From Undaria pinnatifida (lineage: Eukaryota; Sar; Phaeophyceae; Laminariales; Alariaceae), in contig JABAKD010000029.1 in assembly GCA_012845835.1 (NCBI GenBank), positions 6,130,405 through 6,194,404 of the forward strand: DNA of 64,000 nucleotides, given 5' to 3'. The notes beneath the pieces are model-generated. The model saw only the letters and a program-made list of their open reading frames with translations, did no database searches and was not told the DNA's origin. Of the stretch, positions 24,247 to 35,070 are shown piece after piece (positions within the stretch are counted from its first letter, which is position 1; the number at the start of each line of letters is the position of its first letter). The translations under genes were made by a program, and so were the position numbers.

Positions 24247-24551
24247 TGTTGATCCCTACGAAGCGTAGAGGGCTTACCCGATGAGCTGACAATAGTGGGG
24301 TAGTGGAGTCACCGGTATGAAGACAAATAGAACACGTACACGTATATATTAAGTTGCTCCCAGCCAAGGCGCAGCGTGGAGAGTAGAAGACGCACTCGGT
24401 AGAAGAAGCACAACGAGGAGTGACGGCGAAATACCGAAAAAAAAATCTACCACCCCGATATACCTCTACGATGTGGCCAACGTACTACTGGAAACCCCTG
24501 CAATACTCAACCGTCATCATATCTGCATCATATCCGAGCATCCAATCAACA
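24247..24551 (-). repeat. LTR (3' LTR in minus orientation)
   Basis: 305 bp, shares with 30448-30753 the blocks GGGCTTACCCG, GAGCTGACAATAGTGGGGTA, CACCGGTATGAAGACAA, GGTAGAAGAAGCACAACGAG and CTGGAAACCCCT. Ends are the perfect inverted heptamers TGTTGAT/ATCAACA. Divergence from the other LTR is visible throughout, so the insertion is old. Confidence 0.85.
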
Positions 24552-25592
24552 GCCTCCCTGCTTCGTAAATGATACGGTATGATGCTTTATTGTCATATCA
24601 TCATGGCAAAACGATTCAACGAAAAATACGGTCAATCAATATCCTCTTAGTACTACTGTGACAAAAAAGAAAGATTGCAGCACCACAGTACTTGAAAAGC
24701 ACTCCATCAATCTAGAGAAACTATTCAGCGACAGTATCCAATATCAATCCTCAGAAAGATAAGATCTAAGTCGTAAAACCCTAAGTCCAAAAACAAAAAC
24801 TCAAATCTGAAATCCAGACCGAGAACTCAAATGTGAAATCCAAACTCCAAAAATCCAAAAACTCAAACATCGGCTTTGTAATTAGCACTCAGCCTTCCTT
24901 AAAAAACGGTTGTCAGCTCAATCTAACACGGGTGCGAACAAGTTTAATCGGACAGCAGTGTCGAAACTCACTTTCGAACTAGACAAACGCCTCCCGGCTG
25001 GGTACAGAAAAAAAGTCCATTCCGATTACAAACGCTCAAATCCAAAGCAAAATAATGTCATACTACACAACGCAATCGTGAAACGTAATATTTCAAAAGT
25101 CAAGAAACAGTTACTTGCCTCCCTAACTACCATGCACTCATAAAAGTAGTAAAATCCAGGAGATATATATAGAATAATCCGTCAAGAAAAAATCAAAAAT
25201 CAGCTCGCAAACAAGTTAGTCGCCCTCGGGTTTAGACGCATCGAACACGTTGAGTTTGAGACCTTTTTCCTACTTGACGAGCCATAATCCATATAAGTGG
25301 TCAAGCGAATCCTACCCCGCACAGGCGGTGACCGTTGGGCGTGACCCCTCCTTGCAGGATGAAAACAAAACGGTTTGGCTCAACTGGGTCTCATTACGGG
25401 GCTAGTTGAGAAAACCATTGACTGATTAGGCAGGGATGACCCCAGGTAGTTTACCAAAAGCCGTTGCCGTCCCCAAGTCCCTAAAATCTCAAACTTCCTC
25501 CTCAAATATCACTGTTAAACAGTAGCAACAGCGAACCTAGCTTCCAAAATCATGAGATATGCTACAATTTTCCCAAACTCAAATGTTCATAA
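24552..25592. other. Degenerate Copia 3' interior
   Basis: AT-rich sequence with no recognisable domain. A plus-strand frame of 77 codons (24910-25143) is Lys/Asn-rich and probably chance. Confidence 0.4.
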
Positions 25593-25817
25593 TTAAATCC
25601 CGATGAAAGCGAAACTACCAACTGCAGTCTTGCCGTGTGCCTTCCTCGGTGAAGTCGTGTTCCTAGCCACCGCTCTCACTGCGTTCGCAATGTCCGGACG
25701 TATCTGGTTAGCAAGCCACATCAAGCATCCGACCAGGTCGCGCAAAAGGCCAGTCTGTTTAAGACCTTCCTCGAGCGGATTTGTACTGCCCGAACGAAGG
25801 CATGTATTACCTTTCAC
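25593..25817 (-). pseudogene. Copia reverse transcriptase C-terminal fragment
   Basis: The minus frame contains LLRDLVGCLMWLANQIRPDI and then ANAVRAVARNTTSPRKAH. This is the strongly conserved Copia/Ty1 segment linking RT to RNase H (Y-x-x-x-V-G-x-L-x-Y/W-x-A-x-x-T-R-P-D-I). The rest of Pol is missing or unreadable; a neighbouring minus frame (25807-26043) is not recognisable. Confidence 0.85.
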
Positions 25818-26743
25818 CGCAAACCCCGCAAAAATATATCAAATCCCGCAAGTCACTATATTTCAGAGTTGACTCGACACCTGTTTGATGCCGGTATAGC
25901 ACGAGTTCAACCGCGCGTTTCTTTCTGTTCAAGAGTACCCATAGATTAGAGCGCAAACGCCTCGCTACACAGGACGAGGTCGTTATATCCAGGTTCAAGT
26001 TATTCCGCATGTTCCTTCCAGGAAGAACGACACGTAGCATCACAGTGCTGCAAGAGTGTTAGTCCATGCTGCTACCTGATAATATTCCGCGATAAAGAAA
26101 TAACAAACCTTAAAACTGTTTGGCAACCTTGACTAAAACGCGTGTATAGGATACGGTATCAGGTAAACCCCATAACAGACGCAGAAATGTTGACTATTTT
26201 CGTCTATACTACAAATGCTCGTATACTACGTGCATAAAATGTTTGAGCACCTGGCCGTGGACTATAAAAACCTTATAACCTACCCCATTCCCCCTGCTCA
26301 TTAGTTTTGGTCCGGCATACAGCAGATACCACCCTCTCCACACGCGCATGATATAGGCGGGGGAAGTTGCGGAGGCGATCTAACAAAAAGAGGCTTTAAC
26401 ATAATAAAAATCCTATCATTAATCATTGTCAAGCAAAGCGTGTCAGACTACAGCAGTATCATATTCATAATACAGTAGGCATAACCAGGACAAGATCAGG
26501 GTGGGATCTTCAGTTTAACGAGATAAACACATTGCGATATTTCTACCACATATTGTATCAAAATACGTGAGTAATACTATATTTCCTCACGACCGGTTTC
26601 TTCATTTATTTCGTGTGCCGTACTATACTGAGTGTACTGACTTTCGTACCGTTCTCCTTCGGCCTGCCCCGTCCTTGGGCTGGGTAGAGAGGGAACCTTG
26701 CGCGGTCTGGCTAGTGAACTGCTCACTCTAAGGACCGCGTGGG

Positions 26744-27298
26744 GTGGTGGTGATGGGTTTTCTTTTTAACCCCGACGCCGAGGAGTTCATCCCCGAGGCA
26801 GGACGGGTACATCACCACAGCAGAGAGCGCAGCGTGGGCAGCTTGGGGAGTGTAGAGGCTGGTCACCGCGTGGGTACGCATGCACGACAGGAAGGATGGG
26901 AGTGTCGGCGTTGGCTGGGACGGCTGCACCCAGCCAGCGGAAACCAAGGCGCGAACCGGGCTACGAAACGGAGAGCCACAATCATCACATTAATAGAGAG
27001 AAAAAAGAAACAACAGAAACAGAAACGGAGGAGGGGACGAGCCTCTCGTCGGCTGGCTGAGAAAGCAGCACGCGAGACTCGTAAGAGACGGAAGGCGGCA
27101 CTTGTGGCAGTCGCGACCTACAACGTGCGTACCCTGGCCGTAAAGGGGAAGAACGGGTATGGGCATGACGAGCGTGTACTGGCGAAAGGCCAGCAACTCG
27201 GCTGTGACTTCATTGGCCTGCAGGAAACTCGACGGCCCGGCAACACGAGATTCAGTGCAGCTGGATACCAAGTTTTTTGCTCAGGTATTTTGGCTTAA
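26744..27298 (+). pseudogene. LINE-B leader and endonuclease N-terminus, internally truncated
   Basis: A frame with a very basic stretch (KKKQQKQKRRRGRASRR) leads into VATYNVRTLAVKG, CDFIGLQETRR and AAGYQVFCSG, the start of an APE-type LINE endonuclease. The frame stops just after FCSG. The sequence then jumps through a G-rich segment to the protein's extreme C-terminus near 27.4 kb. It is distinct in sequence from LINE-A. Confidence 0.8.
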
Positions 27299-27396
27299 TG
27301 AGAAGAACACAAAGGGGGGTGGGGGGGAAACAGGAGGAGTAGAAGGAAAGCCGTCCAAGGGAATGGGGGCAGGGGGGGCAACAGGAGGAATAGAAG

Positions 27397-27994
27397 GGAG
27401 ACCGCGGTGGACGAAGGCAGGAAGGAGATGGCAGACAGGGTAGCAAGGTACCAGGCCGACTAGTAGGTACATAGCACTTTTCGTCTTTTTCTGGGGTATT
27501 TTTTTCCCCTTTGTTCCCTCCTTCCGTGTCCAGGTTTTAGGCTCGTGTTCGGATTATCTTATTTTGGTTTTACTTTACTTTATTTTATTTCATTTTATTA
27601 TGTTTCTTTTCCGAGCTTTGGCTTTCCTTTCCGGTTGGGTTGTTTCTTCGATTTCCCCTTCATTTTGTTTGTTTCATTTTTTGTTTTATTTTTATCTTTG
27701 TTTTTATTTGTTTTCTTATTTTGTTTTTGGTTTTTTGTTTTTGTTTTTGTTTTTGTTTATTTCGTATTTCTCTCTTCCAATGTATTTCTGTTGCTGACGT
27801 ATGTATGTTGTGCCTGTCGTACCCAGTACTAGGGCATGACATTGCGTTGTCGAATGCATTACGATGCATTATCTCTGTGTCGTAGCTTGTGACCACAGAG
27901 CTGATCTTTCTAGGGTGAAGAATCAGTACGGACACTGGGTGTGCTGGATGTCGACGAGTAGAAGAACGGTTTAATGTGAAGAACACACACACAC
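27397..27994 (+). mobile_element. LINE-B 3' end, plus orientation
   Basis: Begins with the ORF2 C-terminus (DEGRKEMADRVARYQAD then TAG, 27463), followed by a T-rich 3' UTR (TTTTTGTTTT repeats) and a (CA)n tail at about 27983-27994. The Phe-rich open frames in the T-rich part are not genes. Continuous with the endonuclease fragment through an internal deletion. Confidence 0.8.
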
Positions 27995-28639
27995 TATGCT
28001 AGATCGCATAAACGGTTGACAACCAGCAATTCTGGAAGTGTGTGTGTGTGTTCTTCACATTAAACCGTTCTTCTACTCGTCGACATCCAGCACACCCAGT
28101 GTCCGTACTGATTCTTCACCCTAGAAAGATCAGCTCTGTGGTCACAAGCTACGACACAGAGATAATGCATCGTAATGCATTCGACAACGCAATGTCATGC
28201 CCTAGTACTGGGTACGACAGGCACAACATACATACGTCAGCAACAGAAATACATTGGAAGAGAGAAATACGAAATAAACAAAAACAAAGAACAAAAACAA
28301 AAACAAAAACAAAATAATAATAAGAAAACAAATAAAAACAGAGATAAAAATAAAACAAAAAATGAAACAAACAAAATGAAGGGGAAATCGAAGAAACAGA
28401 CCCAACCGGAAAGGAGAGCCAAAGCTCGGAAAAGAAACATAATAAAATAAAACAAAATAAAGTAAAGTAAAACCAAAATAAGATAATCCGAACACGGGCC
28501 AAAAACCTGGACACGCAAGGAGGGAACAAAGGGGAAAAAAAAACCCCAGGAAAAGACGAAAAGTGCTATGTACCTACTAGTCGGCCTGGTACCTTGCTAC
28601 CCTGTCTGCCATCTCCTTCCTGCCTTCGTCCACCGCGGT
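27401..28639. repeat. 1.24-kb inverted repeat (tail-to-tail LINE-B ends)
   Basis: Arms 27401-27994 and 28038-28639 around a 43-bp unique centre. Microsatellite tails face each other. If both strands were extruded or the locus transcribed, it would give a long hairpin. Confidence 0.85.
28038..28639 (-). mobile_element. LINE-B 3' end, minus orientation
   Basis: The reverse complement of 27401-27994 with small length changes in the A-rich repeats. It starts at a (GT)n run and ends at CCACCGCGGT (28630-28639). Together the two copies form an inverted repeat with a 43-bp centre. This copy is 5'-truncated at the ORF2 C-terminus. Confidence 0.85.
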
Positions 28640-30447
28640 CGGAAGTAACCCGCACTGTACAAGACAACCAAACTACCACGAATGTTGTTGAAATCTCTCG
28701 TGCATACCCTAAATATAATATTACTGGTACTAACTATACCTGTCATCATCTCCCGGGCGTACCTTGAACATGATACTGCTGGTTTTAACGACACCCCTAC
28801 AGCCATCAGCCGTCACCAATCTATCTGTAAAACCGGATGACGTACGATATCGCACTAGGAATTTCGTTAGGAAAATACGCGACACACAACCGAAATAAAA
28901 TATTTCTCCGGAGTATTATGTTTCGGAGATGGCGAATTCGTTCTCAATCCCTTCCCTATTTGGTGCGTGAGGGAAAATGGTTGATTAAAAATGAACCAAA
29001 GTAACACACTGCTTTTCATACGACTGTCGCAAGGAAGCGCTAGCTACTGCTGACATAATCTATCATCAACGAGTCAAGCATCCTGCATCCTTTGCCTAGT
29101 AGTGACCCGTTGATCGGCAGAGCTATCATACCACAAGCAAACACATTTGCCGGTGGTTGGGGCAAGAGGAGCTGGAGGACAGGCACACGCGTATATCCTG
29201 CCCGTCCCTCTGCCCAAGCTATTCTGTCCTTTGCTATGATTTGACGCGAAAAACAAAGTCTTAACCGCAAAGAAATGCGAAAGAATATTATCGTCTCAGC
29301 CTTAAGTATCAACATGTCATCGTTACGTAAGTCAAGTACTGCTGCTGTATAGATAGCAGTATAATATATCGCGACAGCAGTTCACATTATGTGTTTTCAC
29401 ACAGCAAAAGTCCACTACCTGCTGTATTACTCTGGAATCAAGACAATGCCCAGACAGAAACAATTGTTCATGACATGAACTGTGGTTGTTGCCGTAGTCT
29501 GGGGCAAATAGTGTGAAGAATTCTCCATCTGGGTGTCCGCGCCTCCCACACCCAGCGTCCTCCACGGCAACCAGCCACCTTGTGCCGACCCTAACCCGGG
29601 CCCAAACATCAACGGGCTCAGCAGCCGGCGTTCCCACGGAGCACGACAGATACTGCTCTTAAATTAGTTTCACAACCATATCTTGGAGCCATCACATCTT
29701 CCCTGTCTCAACCTGCTCCTTCTGCTGCCGCTGCTGCGGCTGCTGCTGTGCCGTGCTCTCGCTCCTAGTCTCAAGCATTGGGAATACGAGCTGTGACCCC
29801 CAAACACGGGGTCCTCTCTAATTCCACGATAAAACTTTTCTCCGTCTTGAACTCCTCCTGCTGCTGCTGCTGCTGCGGCTGCTGCTGAGCAGTGCTATCA
29901 CTCCCAGTGTCAAGTATTGGAATTACGAGCTGTGACCTACATCTGGCCACGTCCGCTCCCCTCTCTGATACCTGAGACGGCTAAGAAATGTCTCGCACTT
30001 GCTCCAGTCGTAGAGAGAAGATTGAGAGCTCGAAGAGAAGTTGCGAGTGCTCGCAAATGATGAGTTCGCTTTCCTCGATGCGACCTTCGATTCGATAGAA
30101 CTCGTGCCATCCTGCCGAAATCTGGTCCATGGTCCGGAAACCATACCGGAATCCACCCTCGATTTATTTCTCAAGTTGGTCCCCTGTTGCGAGCATCTCT
30201 TCAAGCTCCTGCATCTTGGCTCGCTGAGAGCTCCCCGCCCTCTCTGCCAACGTTTTTACGTTAACAATCCCCATTTGACCTCGCCCTCAGACGTGGTTCA
30301 AACGACACCCAGCTCGCTCCCTTTCACAGGGAGAGCTTTTTCTGTGATATCTCCAGTTAGCTCTATTCCGCAGAAGAACATGTCATTCAACACCCTTTGC
30401 TTCGAACAGGAAATGTACAGCGTGCGGTACGGGATAATTATCGTGTT
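28640..30447. other. Degenerate Copia 5' interior with CTG-rich duplication
   Basis: Two related segments at about 29716-29800 and 29851-29938 share GGCTGCTGCTG, AGTGCT, TCAAG-ATTGG and TACGAGCTGTGACC, a tandem duplication with a CTG microsatellite. On the minus strand around 30.03-30.24 kb a frame with one stop reads AKMQELEEMLATGDQLEK and later GRIEESELIICEHSQLLFEL. This is coiled-coil-like and placed where Copia Gag would lie. Family not confirmed. Confidence 0.4.
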
Positions 30448-30753
30448 TGTTGATCCGTACAAACCGTGGAGGGCTTACCCGTTGAGCTGACAATAGTGGG
30501 GTAGTGGAGCCACCGGTATGAAGACAAGCACAAGACGTACAAATATATATGAGACGTTGCTTCTAGCCAAGGCACATCGTGGAGAGGCGAACACTCACTC
30601 GGTAGAAGAAGCACAACGAGGAGTGACGGCAAAATACCCCAAATCCTTCCAACATCCCGATCTACGGCTACGATGTAGCCAACTTATCACTGGAAACCCC
30701 TAAATTACTCAACTGTTATCATATCCGCATGATATTCAAGCATACAATCAACA
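30448..30753 (-). repeat. LTR (5' LTR in minus orientation)
   Basis: 306 bp partner of the left LTR, in the same orientation. The sequence following it at 30754 resumes the MULE transposase frame. Confidence 0.85.
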
Positions 30754-31710
30754 GGTTCCGAACCCAGTACTGCCCCCTGGTTGAACTTGGACCGGACGGC
30801 TTCTTTCTGTGCACGTACCTGAGGTTTCTGACCGACGGTCTCGGGTGCCGACATGCGCTCCGGGTCATGAAATACGTGGACCTCGGCTTCACCGGAGCAT
30901 CTATTGCTAGCAGCTGGCCTGGCAGCACTAAGAAGGGGACGATGGCACGGCTCGCTGCAAAGCCCGCGGTGGTTGCGACGGCAGGTGCGGGGGTTCCGGG
31001 AGAGCTGCCGGCCGCACCTGCGGCTCCGAGCGTTTTCACCCACTCCAAAGCCACGGTGAGAGCCAACGGGTGGGCCAGCTGCTCCGTGCTCGGGAAGGAC
31101 CTCGCAAGCATCACAGCAGGCATCGACAACATCCCCGGCATTTCACGCGTCCTGGAGACCCTCAAGGACCACGGGCGCCTGATGGTCGAGGTCGAGTTGA
31201 GGTCGCAACACGACAGGTCCACGAGCCGGGTGTTGAAGGGGGTCGTTACAAAGCCTACGATCGCACCCGAAGCGCCGGAGGAAACAAGGTCGAGCGGGCA
31301 TTCTGGGCGGGGAAAAGTCAGAGGGGCCGGACGGGGGAAAGCGAACGGACGTGACCGGAGAGGAGCAGCAGGAAGAGGTGGGAGGGGAGGGGTGGGCGCT
31401 GTTGTTTTAGCGGCGGGCGCTTCATGCCCTTGTGGGGGGCTTCCGACGTTTCAACAAGCGGCTGGGGCTAGCGCCACCAGCGGGGGAGGGGCGAGAGGGG
31501 GCGGTGGTGTCTCAGCCGTGGGCATGCAAAGCCCTGAAGTGGGGCTTCCGGCCAACACCATCAGCGGGAGGGGGGAGGGGGGCGTCGCCGTTTCAATCCC
31601 TGATCAACGCACCTTGTGCCGGGGTGGGGCAGGCTTCCCTAGATCTCGCGTCCGCGGCATTCGAAACGGCAAGCTCCTGTGTAACAAAGGATTTCCATCA
31701 TCAAGACTGA
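30754..31710 (+). CDS. MULE transposase C-terminal exon with decayed SWIM finger
   Basis: Directly after the right LTR the frame reads FRTQYCPLV, GPDGFFLCTYLRFLTDGLG and CRHALRVMKYVDLG. SWIM fingers have the form C-x-C-x(n)-C-x-H. Here the first Cys, the third Cys and the His are present, but the second Cys position is Tyr (TAC). The remainder is a long Gly/Arg/Ala-rich tail with RG repeats to the stop near 31.71 kb. The joint to exon 10 keeps frame if the LTR element is removed. The tail may include non-exonic sequence. Confidence 0.65.
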
Positions 31711-32960
31711 ATTGACAAAAAAATTGGCACAGCGAAAACCTCCGTCACGGCCTGTTTTCAGCGCCTCAAGACTGGGCTTCCCTCCACCAAGTACTACCTC
31801 CCCAGGCCCAGAGGAAGACGGGGTCTTCCAGGAGGAAAGCCTCCACGAATAGCACGTAATCCAAGGATGTGCCCCGGGCACATGGGGGAGGCAAGTAGGT
31901 GCCACGCGCTCGTGGGGGGGATCGTAAGTGTTTCTATCGGTCGTGGACGTTCAGTGGTGGAGTAGGTTTGTTGTAGGTACACGGTCCGGCCATTGAGTAA
32001 GAATCTAGGGGACGGGCTTTGTTTCGAAACCCGACGTGAGTGGTACGTTTGTGGCGGGGATGGCGATACAGCGAATGAAGCTCGAAGTGTAGCGCGGCGA
32101 CTTGGGGAGAGATGGTCATCGTGGGCTAACCTTCGTGGGCCTGTAACAATGGGGCATAGTAGCAATGCCCGTGAAATCGAGTTGCCAGTGTGTTTCTCGC
32201 TAGTGGTGTTACGGCTAGTGGCAGACAACAGGCGCTATCGGTGGCAGCGAATGACACACTTTTTTCCTCTCGTCTATTGTTCTCGTGTAGATAGCCTACT
32301 TTAGTGCGTACTCGTGGTCTACGATAGTCACGGTGCTGCTGGATGCTGGTCGTATAAAACATCATTCAATAGACGTGTGCATTGAGAGGCCCGCCGCCAT
32401 TGCTTCAAAACTAATGCACGGCAGCCTGCGGGCCTTCCGTTGCGTCCCAGCGACGCCCGCGCTCACGACGCACCCATTGGCTCCGGGGATGCTGGATGAC
32501 GTCGCTTGCACGAAACGCGCTTCTTCTTTTGTGTTCTACAGGCGTCGACTGCCTTTTGGCGGTGCTGACCGTACAACTTTCGGTCGCAACCCATTGACAT
32601 TTGACCATTGGTTTCGCGCTGCCGTCTGACGTTTTCGTCCAAACAAGGCAGCCAGAACCTTTAAAACACCCAATAACCGTTCCCAAATTTAACGTTGCAT
32701 GCGAATCCAGATCAACTAGGCACGAAACGCTGACAGCCTGTACCTACCCATTGCTACTGGGAACCACCATGGGGACCCACGCCCCGTCCACCAGTACCTC
32801 CCCCCCGCCGACAACGACGCACCAGTCACGAATTTTTGTGAAAACGCTGTACGACTGCCCTGCCTCCACTACCTCCTTCCACGACCATGGGCATCCATTC
32901 AACAGGCACCACTTCAGCAACTCCAGCTGCCCACTCTCAGCTGTTAATCCGCATATTTCT
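31711..32960. other. Unassigned MULE interior
   Basis: Several short frames on both strands (for example minus 31794-32228) without recognisable domains. No exon chain was found. Confidence 0.4.
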
Positions 32961-32965
32961 GTGGT

Positions 32966-34014
32966 TCAGCGGTAGCCGCGCTCCCGCAAACCCCTAAACA
33001 CGCGCAAATGTCTTCCCCTCGCGGCCGACTCTATGATCCCATAATCGTACTCCCTACCATTTTCCAAGCACCACAACACCCACTCCAAATTCCCTTTGTT
33101 CGCCCCCATCAAGGGGAAGCAGTCCCTCCAACGGAAGAAGCATCTCTCTTCGTGCAGCCACTGCACTAGTGGCTTCCGAACACATAAATGGCGCATAACA
33201 TCTTCGATGTTCCGCGAACACAAGTCTATGGTTCGGTGAAGGGCCCGCACACACCACTCCGCAACCTCGAAGTGACCGTGTGAGGCAGCAACCTTGATCG
33301 CGACAATCATCGCGCCCACCGCCCCTTTACTTCGCCGGTCGACAAACGTGTCTCAGAGAACCTTCGCCATGCCCAATCCGCCTACCTCCGCTGCCTGCTC
33401 TAGCGCATCGGAGGTCACCCCTTCATCACGATGTGGTACGTATCCTCCCACGATGTCCACAATTTCAGCGTTACCTGAGCCTACCGTCAGATTGTACGCG
33501 TCTTCGTCCCTAGAAAACTCCAAGGTCCTATCGTGGGCCAAGTACTGCTCCAGTGCTTTTTCGACAATCGCTGTGCTGTTGCCTCGCACATTGATCTACA
33601 ACAAACCACCTATCACCGTGCACCCAAACTTATCCTGCTATTCCGTAAAGATTACTAGGTTGCCCGTTGCTGCGGCAAGCATACATCCCCGCTGCCCCAT
33701 CCCGCCTTAATAGCCGACGCCAAGCGGCGGGATGATAGTAAATAGACGATGGCGTTCACAAAATTCTCGCCCCTTGCATGTGTTCGCCACCAACTCTCCC
33801 TCAAGCAGTTTAAGAACAACGCGAACTCTATTCCGCTCCAAAATTCCATTACTTGTTGCATCACATCTTCGTTTAGAACATGCCGCCTCTGCGGGAGCGA
33901 GCACGCCGGAGGGACCAAAGGCAGGGAGTACAGCGAGTACCTAAATTTCTTGTGTGAGTAAGGATGCATCACCCAGTAACGGTGGCAGTAAGCTTCTATT
34001 TCCTGCACTTGCAT
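32966..34014 (-). pseudogene. F-box/ankyrin-like protein, broken, inside the MULE
   Basis: Minus strand. The first segment (34014-33655) contains LNEDVMQQVMEFWSGIEFAL followed by LNCLRESWWR, like the F-box-like leader of Ectocarpus EsV-1-199-type proteins. The last segments (33589-33353 and 33319-32966) read SGNAEIVDIVGGYV, AASHGHFEVAEWCVRAL, GANKGNLEWVLWCLENGREY and AARGRHLRVFRGLRERGYR, which are degenerate ankyrin-type units (G-x-L/F-E-x-x-x-W/x-L). A TGA at 33353-33355 interrupts an otherwise continuous frame. A second break (shift or lost intron) separates the F-box part. Naming the family is from memory of its pattern, not a search. Confidence 0.6.
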
Positions 34015-34399
34015 CAGCCGACATCAAATATATTTTCACCTCGGAAAAGTTCCACGCCCTTGTCAGAAGAAACTTGCCGCTGCCCTGCTCAACAAAAGTT
34101 TCGTTGGATATTGCCGGCGGGATATCGCTTTTACACCGCGGCTCCATCAGCCCCCCTGATCGGGGTCTCCTCGTGCACCCTCGCCGGTTGCTTCGCAGGG
34201 CGATCCAGTCCCTGGTTGGGGGGAAGGCAACAGCGCATGCACGTCAGCCTGTGCACATCCCACGATCCAAACAATGAGGGTTTTAGTCAATATATCTCTG
34301 GAGTATCTACTGCTGTAGTACATTTCTTCAAATAGTCTACATAGTACCGGGCCGAGCCATTGGGTCCAGCCCAAGTACAACAGAACAAAGACAACAAAA

Positions 34400-34888
34400 C
34401 TATCGACCGAACTTCGTTAGCTGGAAAGACCAAATCAGCAACAGATTGATCAACACGACCAACGAGACGTGGATACTGCTGCTGCATGCGGGCAAAAAGA
34501 GGCCTAGGTACGCGTGCGGATTCAAACGCAATGCCGTTGTTTCCTCGGTTATTGCGTTTAGAGCGTCCTGCCTTACCTCCTTAATTGAGGGTCCACCAGC
34601 AACAACAGCCAGCTCCGGGCTCCCGCCAGTAGTGCGCTTAGCGCCTTCGTCCGCAGCGGCAGCAAACCGGCTAGTAGTGCGCCGCGCAGCACCCGCCACA
34701 CCAACGGTCGCAACGTGCGCCGGCGCAGCGCTCTCGGCAACAGCCTCCATGCAGCGCTTCGGGATTGGCCGTGCCTCCGGGGTTCTATGTAGACGGCTGT
34801 GTGAGCGGTGCCGCGACAGGCTGGCCGTGCGTGGTACACACCAGAAGCAGTCTGTGCCAGCATGCACCCTCTCTGTGTGAGCCTGCAC
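34400..34888 (-). CDS. Unknown 162-codon frame next to the right TIR
   Basis: The minus frame starts MQAHTERVHAGTDCFWCVPR, is rich in Ala, Arg and Thr, and ends with a hydrophobic stretch (VSLVVLINLLLIW) that could be a membrane segment. It lies just inside the right MULE TIR, where a second MULE gene could sit. The plus strand is also open here, so this may be a compositional artefact. Confidence 0.25.
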   Translation of the reverse strand: MQAHTERVHAGTDCFWCVPRTASLSRHRSHSRLHRTPEARPIPKRCMEAVAESAAPAHVATVGVAGAARRTTSRFAAAADEGAKRTTGGSPELAVVAGGPSIKEVRQDALNAITEETTALRLNPHAYLGLFLPACSSSIHVSLVVLINLLLIWSFQLTKFGR

Positions 34889-34971
34889 CCTTTTTCAAAT
34901 TGGAATCTGGTTCTGTAGAGTAGGTTCTGCAGGCATCTTTTGTGTTGGCTGGCTATTACCTCGTGGCCTTT

Positions 34972-35070
34972 TTCAAATTTGAAGGTGGTTTTGTAGAGTA
35001 GATTTTGCAGGCGTTTTTTTGTTGGCAGGCTCTATTCCTTTCTTGCAATATTGGCAAACTCCCCGGCGCC
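34972..35070 (-). repeat. Right terminal inverted repeat of the MULE
   Basis: The reverse complement aligns end to end with the left TIR (GCCGGGGAGTTTGCCAA, AAGGAATAGAG, CCTGCCAACAAAAAAACGC, CTGCAAAATCTACTCTACA). Just inside, at about 34891-34955, the inner half of the TIR is duplicated. That duplicate (TCTGGTTCTGTAGAGTAGGT) is closer to the left TIR than the outer copy is. Confidence 0.85.

Larger units (their letters stand above)
24247..30753 (-). mobile_element. Copia-type LTR retrotransposon, degenerate, with nested LINEs
   Basis: Two similar LTRs, both starting TGTTGAT and ending ATCAACA, bound 6.5 kb. The only clear coding relic is a Copia RT/RNase H linker on the minus strand at 25.6-25.8 kb, next to the left LTR. 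That is where the 3' end of a minus-oriented Copia would be. A purine-rich GAAGCAGGGAGG on the minus strand abuts the left LTR and may be the polypurine tract. LINE-B sequences occupy 26.7-28.6 kb. No target-site duplication is visible. Confidence 0.75.
18271..35070 (+). mobile_element. Mutator-like (MULE) element, with nested insertions
   Basis: Inverted terminal repeats of about 100 bp bound the unit (18271-18372 and 34972-35070). Inside are exons of a MULE DDE transposase (18.5-31.7 kb), a Copia-type LTR element cutting that gene (24247-30753), an F-box/ankyrin-like pseudogene on the opposite strand (32966-34014) and an unknown minus-strand frame (34400-34888). Without the Copia insert the element would be about 10.3 kb. 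I could not identify a 9-bp target duplication, so the exact ends are approximate. Confidence 0.75.

Noticed and set aside
27545-28529. Phe-rich hydrophobic frames that look like membrane proteins (also at 47738-48074)
   Set aside because: They arise from the T-rich LINE-B 3' UTR (TTTTTGTTTT repeats) and occur in every copy in any frame.
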